31,335 nt of DNA, from contig CAZGAS010000011.1 of the NCBI GenBank assembly GCA_964523875.1, positions 1-31,335 on the forward strand. Direction: 5' to 3'. The DNA is from JAUVHV01 sp964523875 (GTDB lineage: Bacteria > Omnitrophota > Gorgyraeia > JABMRG01). The translations under genes and the position numbers were made by a program. Numbering within the stretch: the first letter of the stretch is position 1; every line of letters begins with the position of its first letter. Shown in pieces: positions 1 through 7,745 of this stretch. A model generated the notes under the pieces. It had not been told where the DNA came from. It saw only the letters and a program-made list of their open reading frames with translations, and searched no databases.

Positions 1-1356
1 CTCCGCATTTCCACCGGCATTATCCGCGACAGGCCCGTAAGCATCCGTCGCTAATGTAATGCCCAGAGTGGAGAGCATGCCTACAGCCGCTATACCTACG
101 CCGTAAAGGCCCGCGTTAAAATTACTTGCTCCACCTGATAAGTAAAATGAGGCTAGTATTGCACCGCAAACCGACAGAACAGGAACAGCGGTTGAGAGCA
201 TGCCAACAGACATGCCTGCTATAACAGCTGTAGCAGGGCCTGTCTCAGCGCTCTCCGCTACCATTTTAGTCGGTTTATAGCGCGCGGATGTATAATATTC
301 CGTTGAGAATCCTATTACTATTCCGCATAAAAGCCCCGCAAGTATAGAGTAATATACACCTATGTATTCCATGCCTAAGCTATATTTTATAATAAAAAAG
401 CTTGATATCGCAACTAGTGCCGCGGCAATAATTACACCTTTTCTCAGAGCTTTTAGAAGGGTGCCCTGAGTAGCGTCTTCTTTACACTTAACAAAGAATG
501 TGCCTATTATGGAGCATATTACTCCTGTTCCTGCCATAATCATTGGAACCTTAACCCCATTCATCCCCAATCCCGCTGCGGCGCCTAAGGCTGCTGTAGC
601 AACCATTGACCCTACGTAAGACTCATAAAGGTCAGCTCCCATGCCCGCTACATCACCAACATTATCACCAACGTTATCAGCAATAACAGCAGGATTTCTG
701 GGGTCATCTTCAGGGATACCAATCTCCACCTTACCTACAAGGTCCGCTCCAACATCAGCAGCCTTTGTAAATATACCTCCTCCGACTCTTGCGAACAATG
801 CTTGCGCACTCGCGCCGAGTTCAAAGGTAAGCATAGTACTTGTAATAGCAAGTACTTTATCAAAACCTGCTGGTATCGGATGGGTAGAATAGAACCAATC
901 GAGTATAAAAAACCATACAGTCAGGTCAAGAAGCCCAAGCCCAACAACAGTAAACCCCATAACAGTACCTGAATCAAACGCGATACGCAAGCCTCCATTC
1001 AAACTATTTCTGCAGGCATTGGTTGTGCGTGAAGAGGCACTGGTAGCTATGTTCATACCAATATAACCCGAAAGGCCTGAAAAGAACCCCCCGGTTATAA
1101 AAGCGAATGGAACGAACATGACCAGGTAACCGCGATAGGCAAGATAGAGGAGAAGAAAAAATACCACGATAAAAAATATTCCCACTACGGAATACTGCCT
1201 CTTCATATAAGCCTGAGCACCGTCTCTTACTGCCTGGGCTATCTCTTTCATCCTATCGGTACCTTCATCCTTCTTAAGTATCTTAAAACTAAGAAATCCC
1301 GAAAAAACAAGCGCGATTAATGAACTTATTGGCGCTATAAAGAACAAGGCCTGCAT
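1..1356 (-). CDS. hppA: Membrane-bound ion-translocating pyrophosphatase, C-terminus cut by the window edge
   Basis: Hydrolyses pyrophosphate in the cytoplasmic membrane and pumps H+ or Na+. I translated 452 codons from the minus strand. Several hydrophobic helices are clear, and the family signatures are present: DVGADLVGKVE at residues 201-211, the acidic loop with DDPRNPAVIADNVGDNVGDVAG just after it, and DAYGPVADNAGGNAE at the cut end. These Asp/Glu/Lys residues bind Mg-pyrophosphate. Family members are usually about 650-700 residues, so roughly the last third is missing. The Ala/Lys position that separates K+-dependent from K+-independent enzymes lies beyond the cut, so pumped ion and K+ dependence cannot be called. 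The ATG at 1354-1356 follows GGGAG at 8-nt spacing. The 216-bp gap before it holds a promoter, so it is probably transcribed separately from apbE. Confidence 0.96.
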   Translation of the reverse strand, partial: MQALFFIAPISSLIALVFSGFLSFKILKKDEGTDRMKEIAQAVRDGAQAYMKRQYSVVGIFFIVVFFLLLYLAYRGYLVMFVPFAFITGGFFSGLSGYIGMNIATSASSRTTNACRNSLNGGLRIAFDSGTVMGFTVVGLGLLDLTVWFFILDWFYSTHPIPAGFDKVLAITSTMLTFELGASAQALFARVGGGIFTKAADVGADLVGKVEIGIPEDDPRNPAVIADNVGDNVGDVAGMGADLYESYVGSMVATAALGAAAGLGMNGVKVPMIMAGTGVICSIIGTFFVKCKEDATQGTLLKALRKGVIIAAALVAISSFFIIKYSLGMEYIGVYYSILAGLLCGIVIGFSTEYYTSARYKPTKMVAESAETGPATAVIAGMSVGMLSTAVPVLSVCGAILASFYLSGGASNFNAGLYGVGIAAVGMLSTLGITLATDAYGPVADNAGGNAE

Positions 1357-1400
1357 AATGTTACTCCCTTCTGTTGTTTAGAAGATTATTTTACTAAAAT

Positions 1401-1424
1401 CCTGCCGCAATTCCCTATTGCAGG
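1401..1424 (-). other. Hairpin in the hppA 5' leader
   Basis: On the minus strand CCTGCAAT, a five-base loop AGGGA, then ATTG-CGG-CAGG can fold into a stem of about 8 bp with a 3-nt bulge. It lies between the predicted hppA promoter and its start codon, in a leader of roughly 105-110 nt. No T-run follows, so it does not look like a terminator. I recognise no riboswitch class; a role in mRNA stability or attenuation is speculative. Confidence 0.3.
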
Positions 1425-1470
1425 TTACAAGACCTCGTATAAATTATATATAAAAGAAATGAGACCAGAT

Positions 1471-1497
1471 ATTGTAAAATAATGTATCTGATGTCAA
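1471..1497 (-). promoter_or_regulatory. Predicted sigma70-type promoter for hppA
   Basis: On the minus strand a perfect TTGACA (1492-1497) is followed after 15 bp by TACAAT (1471-1476), which matches TATAAT at 5 of 6 positions. The 15-bp spacer is short; with a 17-bp spacer the -10 would be the poorer CAATAT. The flanks are very A+T-rich. The site lies in the only gap longer than 200 bp in the window and predicts a long hppA leader. Confidence 0.5.
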
Positions 1498-1572
1498 TTT
1501 AAAAGATTATATGCTATATTCTAAAAATATTCAAGTACTAATTTAAAACGAGATTTAAAGTATTTTCAAAAC

Positions 1573-2517
1573 TTAGTCAGATACAATAACGGTTATGCCG
1601 GAATGAAAGTACTCCATACTCTTAATCACCTCTTTATTGCCAACAGATATGGCGGTCGCTATCCCATCGGCAATAAAACAATTTTTCGCGATTACTGTTG
1701 TAGATGAAAATATGGATTCTACAGGATAGCCTGTTTTTGGATGCAGTAGATGCATGTAATCTTTATCTTTGTAAACAAAATATTGCTCATAACCACCTGA
1801 TGTCGCTACGGCAGAATCGGAAAGCCTTAACACCTCCAGTACATCTTCTCGATTGCGCGGATCCTGTATGCCTACCCTCCAGGGAAATAAGAACCTCCTT
1901 CTGCCAAGACAAAAAATATCACCGCCGGCATTTACCAGGGCAGAACTGAAACCACCGGCCTTTATAGCTTCTATAGCCTTGTCAACGGCAAAACCTTTCG
2001 CGACAGCTGATAAGTCAATCTTCATGCCTTCCTCTTTAAAGAATACACTCTGTTTTTCTTGATCCAAAATAAGCTTATCAGAACCAACAAGAGAGAGGGC
2101 CCTCTGGATACTCTCTTTATCAGGTATTGAATCCCTGCCTCTATAAGGCCTCCAGAGCGCCACTAGCGGCGCTACAGTAATATCAAAGGCCCCGTTACTC
2201 TCCTGCCATAAGGCCTTAGAATCTTTAATCAATGCGTAAAGATCTTTGCTGACCACTACCGGTGTTTTAAATCCTGTTCTGTTTAATCTGCTTACTTCAC
2301 TGCTCTCGCTATATATATTAGCTATCCTGTCAACATTATCTATAACGGAAAACGCTTTATCAAAAGTATGATCAAAATCAGACCACCTAAAACCAAATAT
2401 CCTGATACTAACAAATGTACCCATTTTATACTCTAGGCGGCTCTGTGTGTCAGTAGAAAGCGTGAAGATAATAACAAGAGATATAATTATAGTTATAATA
2501 TATATATATATTTTCAT
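1573..2517 (-). CDS. apbE: FAD:protein FMN transferase (ApbE family), membrane-anchored
   Basis: ApbE moves FMN from FAD onto a Thr/Ser of target proteins such as RnfG/RnfD or NqrB/NqrC subunits, outside the cytoplasmic membrane. The 314-residue protein starts with one hydrophobic helix (about residues 3-21) without a lipobox Cys, so it is probably anchored. Family landmarks are KGFAVDKAIE, LVNAGGDI, DSAVATSGGYEQYF, LHPKTGYP and the metal-site stretch ADGIATAISV. The usual Asp in the HxxDPxTG motif is His here (HLLHPKTG). It starts 15 nt after the BioD-like gene with no clear Shine-Dalgarno (SD) site, suggesting readthrough from the one-carbon operon. No Rnf or Nqr gene is in view, so its flavinylation target must lie elsewhere. 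Confidence 0.93.
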   Translation of the reverse strand: MKIYIYIITIIISLVIIFTLSTDTQSRLEYKMGTFVSIRIFGFRWSDFDHTFDKAFSVIDNVDRIANIYSESSEVSRLNRTGFKTPVVVSKDLYALIKDSKALWQESNGAFDITVAPLVALWRPYRGRDSIPDKESIQRALSLVGSDKLILDQEKQSVFFKEEGMKIDLSAVAKGFAVDKAIEAIKAGGFSSALVNAGGDIFCLGRRRFLFPWRVGIQDPRNREDVLEVLRLSDSAVATSGGYEQYFVYKDKDYMHLLHPKTGYPVESIFSSTTVIAKNCFIADGIATAISVGNKEVIKSMEYFHSGITVIVSD

Positions 2518-2532
2518 CGATAGGCAGGTTGT

Positions 2533-3627
2533 TTAGGTTTTTGCAAGGAGGAGTTCAAGATCAATATAATCTCGCACCAGGCGTGTAATCATATCTATCT
2601 TCTCTTTTTCACCTGGGTGTATCTTTACAATCATGTCATCAAGCTTAGTAATAACAGCGTAAGTATCATCTTCAACAATCAGCGTGGGTATACCACTTTT
2701 TTCGAGCAGTTGCCGCACTCTTCTATTTGGCATAAAACCACATGTTATTATAAAACCCGTTATAAGATTTGAATACTCCTTCTTGCTGTTTACTACTTTC
2801 AAGAGATACTTAATAAGCTCTTCCCTATCCCCTGAAGTGATAATAAGATTTCTCTCCCGCATCTGCCTAAAAACCACTCTAGGCTTGCCGGTGGAGATGA
2901 CTATATTACTTATAATCTTTAATACATTACTATCAGAACCACTTATAAAATTTCCCTTTAGCTTGTCCTGTATATGTTCCATTGTGGGCATATCAAGCAT
3001 TCCCACATAAGGTATAACTCCTAATACCTCTAAACCATGCTGTTGAAAACCTTTTCTTACCAGGTTGTTTATCTTTTTATACTTTGCCGCCTGAACCTTG
3101 TTTACTATAACACCCGCTATTTCAACACCTACCTTCTGAAAAAGTGGGACAGAGAGCATAACCTCATCTATAGGCCTTCCAACACCGCCGGAAGATACTA
3201 TAATGACTTTCGCTCCAAGCATCTTCGCGACAACAGCGTTAGACATATCAAAGACTGAACCAACGCCCGCGTGGCCCGTGCCTTCTATTATAACAAGGTC
3301 CTTTCCCTCTGATATCTTTTTAAACGAATCTTTAATCTGCGCTTTTAGCGGTTGCGGGTCAGGATTTTCTATATAGCGGCGCGTAAAACCTTTCTCTATC
3401 GCAACAGGTGACATATCTTTAAGATTAGACTTTATGCCGAAAATTTCATCCATAAGATAAGAATCTTCGTCTATATTGTAACCTTGTTCAACAAGATAGC
3501 GCTGGCCAATTGGCTTTATAAAACCAATATTATTAAATCGCTCCTTCAGCATTGCCATAAGGCCTAATGAAACAGTAGTCTTTCCATCGTTCTGGCGAGT
3601 TGCCGCTATAAATATCTTTTTGGGCAT
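2533..3627 (-). CDS. BioD-like P-loop ATPase with C-terminal DRTGG domain (phosphotransacetylase N-terminal-like, without the acyltransferase domain)
   Basis: The 364-residue protein opens with a dethiobiotin-synthetase-like P-loop (ATRQNDGKTTVSLGL, about residues 8-22). A Rossmann-like ATPase core follows, with VIIEGTGHAGVGSVFD and VIIVSSGGVGRP. From about residue 240 it carries a DRTGG-type domain (LIITSGDREELIKYLL, then GIPTLIVEDDTYAVITKLDDMI). This is the layout of the regulatory front half of long Pta enzymes and of COG0857 proteins, but the catalytic PTA_PTB domain is absent. It starts 5 nt after the acsE stop, so it is co-transcribed with the Wood-Ljungdahl genes. A regulatory or chaperone-like role at the acetyl-CoA/acetyl-phosphate step is inference; true biotin synthesis is unlikely given the DRTGG domain and the neighbours. 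Confidence 0.8.
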   Translation of the reverse strand: MPKKIFIAATRQNDGKTTVSLGLMAMLKERFNNIGFIKPIGQRYLVEQGYNIDEDSYLMDEIFGIKSNLKDMSPVAIEKGFTRRYIENPDPQPLKAQIKDSFKKISEGKDLVIIEGTGHAGVGSVFDMSNAVVAKMLGAKVIIVSSGGVGRPIDEVMLSVPLFQKVGVEIAGVIVNKVQAAKYKKINNLVRKGFQQHGLEVLGVIPYVGMLDMPTMEHIQDKLKGNFISGSDSNVLKIISNIVISTGKPRVVFRQMRERNLIITSGDREELIKYLLKVVNSKKEYSNLITGFIITCGFMPNRRVRQLLEKSGIPTLIVEDDTYAVITKLDDMIVKIHPGEKEKIDMITRLVRDYIDLELLLAKT

Positions 3628-3632
3628 ATTCT

Positions 3633-4457
3633 TTAAATATTAAGCCTGCCTTCACGGAAGGCCTTTATGTAGTTGATAGAGTATTCATCCCTGCCCAGTA
3701 AGGCATCTTTTGCCAGAGAAGATACCTCCTTAGATATCTCTTTGCCGCCTAATAAATCATTAACCATCTTCTGGGTAGGGTCAATTATCGCCGCGTCTAT
3801 ACCCGCGTCCATAGCGAGCCTTATAAATACAGCGTTTAGCAGATCTCTCCGGGGCAGCCCGAAAGAAACATTACTCAACCCTCCTATGCACCTGATACCT
3901 TTTTTCTTCAACACCTTTACTGACTCCAAAAAAAAGTATGCCTGCTTTGGCTCAGTACTAATAGGCTTTACAAGCGGGTCTATAAATACGTTGTTTTTAT
4001 CTATACCTTTAGAAACTGCGACAGATATAATATCTTCCGCTATAGAGACCCTGTCATCTATATCATCCGGCATGCCTTTATTATTTATGGCAAGCGCGAT
4101 TATATAACTCTCTTTTTCTTTCACAAAATCATCCAACAGGGAGAGCCTATTATCTTCACCGGATATAGAATTTATAAAAGGTTTATTCCTGCATATCTTG
4201 AGGGCGGATTTAATAACCCTGACATCCGGACTGTCAATACTGATCTTGCAATCAAACTTATCCTGAATATCGCGCATAAGGGATAAAAGGCTGCTCTCTT
4301 CTTTTTCAAAAGTCGCGGCTGTATTAATATCCACAAACTCCGCGCCGCAGTTAAGCTGCTTGGCGGCTTCACCTATCAAGAACTCCAGGTCATTATCAAC
4401 CAAGGCTTTTTTAATACTGTTACGAGTTGAATTTATACGTTCACCTATAATAATCAT
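3633..4457 (-). CDS. acsE: Methyltetrahydrofolate:corrinoid/iron-sulfur protein methyltransferase
   Basis: AcsE transfers the methyl group of 5-methyl-THF to Co(I) of the corrinoid/iron-sulfur protein, the last step of the Wood-Ljungdahl methyl branch before acetyl-CoA synthase. The 274 residues form a pterin-binding TIM barrel close to the usual 262-residue length. Landmarks are IIIGERINSTR at the N-terminus, GAEFVDINTA, KISIDSPDVRVIKSAL, PFINSISGED, VFIDPLVKPIST and GLSNVSFGLP; the Asn in that last motif is the family's N5-interacting residue. A MetH-type methyltransferase would be much larger. The ATG overlaps the panE stop by 4 nt (ATGA), so the two are translationally coupled. Neighbouring fhs, fchA, folD, metV and metF strongly support this over dihydropteroate synthase. 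Confidence 0.93.
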   Translation of the reverse strand: MIIIGERINSTRNSIKKALVDNDLEFLIGEAAKQLNCGAEFVDINTAATFEKEESSLLSLMRDIQDKFDCKISIDSPDVRVIKSALKICRNKPFINSISGEDNRLSLLDDFVKEKESYIIALAINNKGMPDDIDDRVSIAEDIISVAVSKGIDKNNVFIDPLVKPISTEPKQAYFFLESVKVLKKKGIRCIGGLSNVSFGLPRRDLLNAVFIRLAMDAGIDAAIIDPTQKMVNDLLGGKEISKEVSSLAKDALLGRDEYSINYIKAFREGRLNI

Positions 4458-5389
4458 ACCTTCACCTGCTCCTTATAACTTGACTCAATAGCCTTTACCA
4501 GCTGGGTAAGCATCTCATTAACCGGGGCCTTAAGCCCTGAACTCTTGGCATGCCTGACTATAGCAGCGTTGATATAATCTATCTCTGTCTCTTTTTTGTG
4601 CGTGATATCCTGTAACATACTGCAAATATTAGCTGCTGTATTTTTACAGACCGATTCTACCTTTTGCAGAGGATCATCAAAAATAAGCTTAACCTTTTTT
4701 CTCTTTGCGACTTTTGCGGACTCAATCACAGCCTGGCACATCAACTCTTTTGTGCCTTCATGCGTAAGCAACGCGCCATTAGAAATCCGGCAGATAGCGG
4801 CTAAGGCATTTATGCCTGCGTTTATTATGAGCTTGCTCCAGATAACTCCATTAACATCCCGGGATGTTTTTGTCGTAATACCCGCCCTGTTAAAGACACT
4901 TGAGATATACCGCAGGTCCCTGAATATCTTACCCGTCGGTTTTCCGATTATGGTCTCTCCTTTACCGATCTGCCTGATCTTTCCCTCTCCAACCAATGTC
5001 GCTCCATGGGCAGTCATGCCACAGACTGTCCTCTCTTCTCCTACCTGTTCTGCTATAATCTGGAGATTACCTATACCATTCTGCAGGGATAAGACATTTG
5101 TATCGTCTTTAAGCAGGGGTTTTATCGCGTTAAGAGCTGTTTTTGTATCATAAGATTTCGTGCTTATTATAACAAGTTCAGAATGCCCTATGAGATTGGG
5201 ATCTGCTGTAATATTTACACCAAGCTTAAAATTGTTAACACCCTCTACACCTATGCCCTTTGCCTTTATCCTTTTAGCGCGTTCCGGATCTTTGTCCAAT
5301 AGCCAGATATCATTACCTGAATCTGCCCGAGTTAACAGGCCCGCGAACAAACACCCCATAGCACCTGGGCCTACTATTGTTATTTTCAT
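4454..5389 (-). CDS. panE: 2-dehydropantoate (ketopantoate) 2-reductase
   Basis: PanE reduces ketopantoate to pantoate with NADPH in pantothenate/CoA biosynthesis. The start is the ATG at 5387-5389: GGGGGGAG lies 4 nt upstream and the protein then opens with MKITIVGPGAMGCLFAGLL, the Rossmann GxGxxG motif. An upstream in-frame ATG (5407) would add six residues and lacks an SD site. Other landmarks are LVIISTKSYDTKTAL, VLSLQNGIGN, GMTAHGATLVGEGKIRQ and the catalytic-helix segment WSKLIINAGINALAAI. The 311 residues match the family length. It is 33 nt downstream of panB and overlaps acsE by 4 nt. Other family reductases act on different 2-keto acids, but adjacency to panB makes pantoate by far the likeliest product. 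Confidence 0.95.
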   Translation of the reverse strand: MKITIVGPGAMGCLFAGLLTRADSGNDIWLLDKDPERAKRIKAKGIGVEGVNNFKLGVNITADPNLIGHSELVIISTKSYDTKTALNAIKPLLKDDTNVLSLQNGIGNLQIIAEQVGEERTVCGMTAHGATLVGEGKIRQIGKGETIIGKPTGKIFRDLRYISSVFNRAGITTKTSRDVNGVIWSKLIINAGINALAAICRISNGALLTHEGTKELMCQAVIESAKVAKRKKVKLIFDDPLQKVESVCKNTAANICSMLQDITHKKETEIDYINAAIVRHAKSSGLKAPVNEMLTQLVKAIESSYKEQVKV

Positions 5390-5422
5390 ATGCTCCCCCC
5401 TACTCATAACACTATACCACGG

Positions 5423-6265
5423 CTAACTGTTATCAGCCATTAATCTCCCAGCCTCTTCCTCCTTCATTGTATAGGAATATTCTTTTGAAGGAAAAATCCC
5501 CTGTTCGACTTCCAGCTTATAGGATTTGACAGCTTTTTGAATCTCTCCATATATGTCAGCATACTCCTTAACAAATTTAGCTTTTCTACCCTTTGTTAGC
5601 CCCAGTATATCGTGTGTAACAAGGGCCTGGCCACTACAACTACCTCCCGCGCCTATGCCAATAGTGGGAATCTTGAGTTTTTTTGTTATAATATCGGCAA
5701 GGATATCGGGAACACACTCAAGGATAATACTAAATATACCGAGGCCTTCAAGAAGAACCGCCTGCTCAATAAGCTGTAAGGCCTTCTTAGCGTCCTGGCC
5801 CTGCACCTTAAATCCACCTATCTTATCCGCTGTCTGCGGTGTAAGTCCTATATGGCCCATTACGGGGATACCTGCTTTTAATATACTATCAACCGCCTCG
5901 GGACATTTTTCAAACCATTCAAGTTTTACAGCGTCACAACCAGCTTCTTCTATAAAACGCTTCGCGTTGTCAAGCGCGTCAAAGGCATCCAGCTGATAAG
6001 ACTCGTAAGGCATGTCTCCAACAAGAAGCGCTCTTTTCACACCGCGCCTTACAGCTTTTGTATGGTGAAGCATTTCAGGCATTGTAACAGATCTGGTAGA
6101 CTCTAAACCGAGTTCAGTATTCGCGACAGAATCGCCAACCAGGATAATATCTATCCCCGCGCTGTCTATTATTGACGCTAAAGGAAAACTATATGCCGTA
6201 AGCAGCGTTATAGGGATGTTGTTCTTCTTTTTTTCTCTCAGGGTTTCAATGGTTATCTTATTCAT
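5423..6265 (-). CDS. panB: 3-methyl-2-oxobutanoate hydroxymethyltransferase
   Basis: PanB adds a hydroxymethyl group from 5,10-methylene-THF to 2-ketoisovalerate to make ketopantoate. The 280-residue TIM barrel shows MLTAYSFPLASIID-like opening residues (LLTAYSFPLASIIDSAG), the metal-site GDSVANTELGLESTRSVT, LLVGDMPYESYQ, VMGHIGLTPQTADKIGGFKVQG, IILECVP with the catalytic-site Glu, and IGIGAGGSCSGQALVTHDILGL. Its cosubstrate is the intermediate handled by FolD and MetF encoded just upstream, which may explain its place among the C1 genes. The start ATG overlaps the stop of the HD-GYP gene by 4 nt (ATGA), so its translation is probably coupled to that gene. Confidence 0.97.
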   Translation of the reverse strand: MNKITIETLREKKKNNIPITLLTAYSFPLASIIDSAGIDIILVGDSVANTELGLESTRSVTMPEMLHHTKAVRRGVKRALLVGDMPYESYQLDAFDALDNAKRFIEEAGCDAVKLEWFEKCPEAVDSILKAGIPVMGHIGLTPQTADKIGGFKVQGQDAKKALQLIEQAVLLEGLGIFSIILECVPDILADIITKKLKIPTIGIGAGGSCSGQALVTHDILGLTKGRKAKFVKEYADIYGEIQKAVKSYKLEVEQGIFPSKEYSYTMKEEEAGRLMADNS

Positions 6266-7698
6266 ATAGTCTTTACGAATTTTTCTACCACTACGGGATC
6301 AAAATCTATCCCGCTTTTTGCCAGAAGTTCTTTCTTCGCGGACTCTTTACTCATGCCTTTACGATACGGCCTATCTGTTGTCATGGCATCATAGGCATCA
6401 CAAACCTTTAATATCCTCGCGCTAAGCGGTATCTCTTCACCTTTTAAGCCATCGGGGTAACCGTTACCATCATATAACTCTTGATGATAACGCACGAGGT
6501 CACACAACGCCGACATGTGTCTTATGGGCTTTATAATGTTTACACCTATTATCACATGTTGTTCCATCTCTTTCTGCTCTTCTGCGGTAAGAGGGCCCTG
6601 CTTCTTTAATATATCATCCCTAACACCTATCTTTCCAACATCGTGAAGAAGAGCGCCGCTTCTTAGTATCTTCATCATCTCATCATCAAGCTTCATTGCT
6701 TTTCCAAGGCGCTCTGCATAATCAGCTACCCTGTCTAAATGCCCCTTGCTATATGCATCCTTCGCTTCCACAGCAACCGCTAACGCTGTTATAGTCTCCA
6801 GATAGGTCTTCTCTGCGTCTTCATTAAGCTCAAAATTATCTATCGCTATTGCGACCTGGGTCGTAACATTTGAAAGTAATATAATATCATCTCTATCAAA
6901 AGGTTTGTGGTCAAGCTTATCAGATACGATAAGGACTCCGTGAACCTTATCCTTACAAAGAAGCGGTGCCACCATTATAGAATCTTTTGCCATGCCATTT
7001 TTAAATTCAAAATAAGCAGCAGCGTTAGTGCTAACATTAGAAACCGCTTCAAGTTTCTTAAGTTCTATTACCCTGCCTATTAAACCTTTTTCAGAACCTA
7101 CATTAATCTCATGCAAATTACGGGGCATATGGTAACCAACCTTCATCACAAGATCGTTTCTGTTTTCATCAAAAATAAATATCGCGCCGGATGTAGAAGA
7201 TACACCAGTAATCAGTGTCTGCAATACCAGTTCAAGCAGATTATCTATACCCCTGGTTGAAGTAACTGCCGAACCGACCTTATTTAATATATTATGCAAA
7301 AGCTTTTTTGACTCCTCCAGGTCTCTTATCTTCTTTTGCAGCTCGTCTGTTATCTTGTTAAAGGAGTCAGCCAAATCCCCAATCTCATCCTTATGCGCTA
7401 TCTTTACCTTCTGGCCATAATTTCCATTGGCTATAACCTTCGCGCTACTGCTAAAACTCGATAACGCTTTCATGCTTCTCCTGATAAGATCAAATGAAGC
7501 CAGGCTTAAAAGGACTACGAGCAAAATCGTAAGGTTAAAAAATGGAAGTTGCTTTTCCAGCAAAGGAGCTAAGCTTAAATAACGTATAATAAAAAGCACC
7601 AGGATAATAGGCACAAGCGACATAAATACAAACGCGATACTAAATTTTCTGTACAGGCTTGTCTCCGCAAGCCTAGCTGTCTTAATCTTTGGATTCAT
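6262..7698 (-). CDS. Membrane HAMP-GAF-HD-GYP signalling protein (probable cyclic-di-GMP phosphodiesterase)
   Basis: The 478-residue protein has two N-terminal membrane helices (about residues 20-42 and 53-72), a HAMP linker (about 70-125, with HKDEIGDLADSFNKI), a GAF domain (about 140-290) and a C-terminal HD-GYP domain with HD at 352-353 (LLHDVGKIGV) and DGNGYPDGLKGEEIPLSARI. The usual HHE triplet reads H405-Q406-E407, so one metal-ligand His is Gln; similar variants occur in the superfamily, so activity is likely but not certain. HD-GYP enzymes usually open cyclic di-GMP, and GAF may sense a small molecule or redox. It sits between metF and panB and overlaps panB by 4 nt. The two membrane helices leave almost no periplasmic loop, so sensing is probably cytoplasmic. 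Its start region is tandemly duplicated. Confidence 0.9.
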   Translation of the reverse strand: MNPKIKTARLAETSLYRKFSIAFVFMSLVPIILVLFIIRYLSLAPLLEKQLPFFNLTILLVVLLSLASFDLIRRSMKALSSFSSSAKVIANGNYGQKVKIAHKDEIGDLADSFNKITDELQKKIRDLEESKKLLHNILNKVGSAVTSTRGIDNLLELVLQTLITGVSSTSGAIFIFDENRNDLVMKVGYHMPRNLHEINVGSEKGLIGRVIELKKLEAVSNVSTNAAAYFEFKNGMAKDSIMVAPLLCKDKVHGVLIVSDKLDHKPFDRDDIILLSNVTTQVAIAIDNFELNEDAEKTYLETITALAVAVEAKDAYSKGHLDRVADYAERLGKAMKLDDEMMKILRSGALLHDVGKIGVRDDILKKQGPLTAEEQKEMEQHVIIGVNIIKPIRHMSALCDLVRYHQELYDGNGYPDGLKGEEIPLSARILKVCDAYDAMTTDRPYRKGMSKESAKKELLAKSGIDFDPVVVEKFVKTI

Positions 7699-7723
7699 CT
7701 ATAACCTCCACTTTTGGATTCAT
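7682..7723 (-). other. 13-codon upstream ORF over the HD-GYP start
   Basis: The extra copy of the duplicated start region supplies a second ATG (7721-7723) with its own GGAGG, 25 nt upstream of the real start and out of frame. It would encode MNPKVEVIDESKD and stop 17 nt inside the HD-GYP coding sequence. It could compete with or feed ribosomes to the true start. Expression is unproven; it may simply be a by-product of a recent duplication. Confidence 0.35.
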
Positions 7724-7734
7724 CTATAACCTCC
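7688..7734 (-). repeat. Perfect 22-bp tandem duplication of the HD-GYP ribosome-binding site and start codon
   Basis: Two identical 22-bp copies (7688-7709 and 7713-7734) are separated by 3 bp, giving a 25-bp period. Each copy holds, on the minus strand, GGAGGTTATAG followed by ATGAATCCAAA, that is a complete SD site, start codon and first codons. The lower copy is the true start (reads on as MNPKIKTARL). Because 25 is not a multiple of three, the upper start is in another frame. Confidence 0.95.
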
Positions 7735-7745
7735 TCTCATGATAC

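Noticed and set aside
2533..3627. Biotin synthesis gene bioD
   Set aside because: Only the N-terminal fold matches; the DRTGG domain and acsE neighbourhood fit the Pta-front-half family, and no other biotin gene is present.
3673..4107. 144-codon plus-strand frame opposite acsE
   Set aside because: Antisense shadow: low-complexity Ser/Ile-rich translation, no start signal, and acsE is certain on the other strand.
4596..5153. 185-codon open frame on the plus strand opposite panE
   Set aside because: It lies fully inside a clear panE coding sequence, has no plausible ribosome site or family resemblance, and looks like an antisense shadow.
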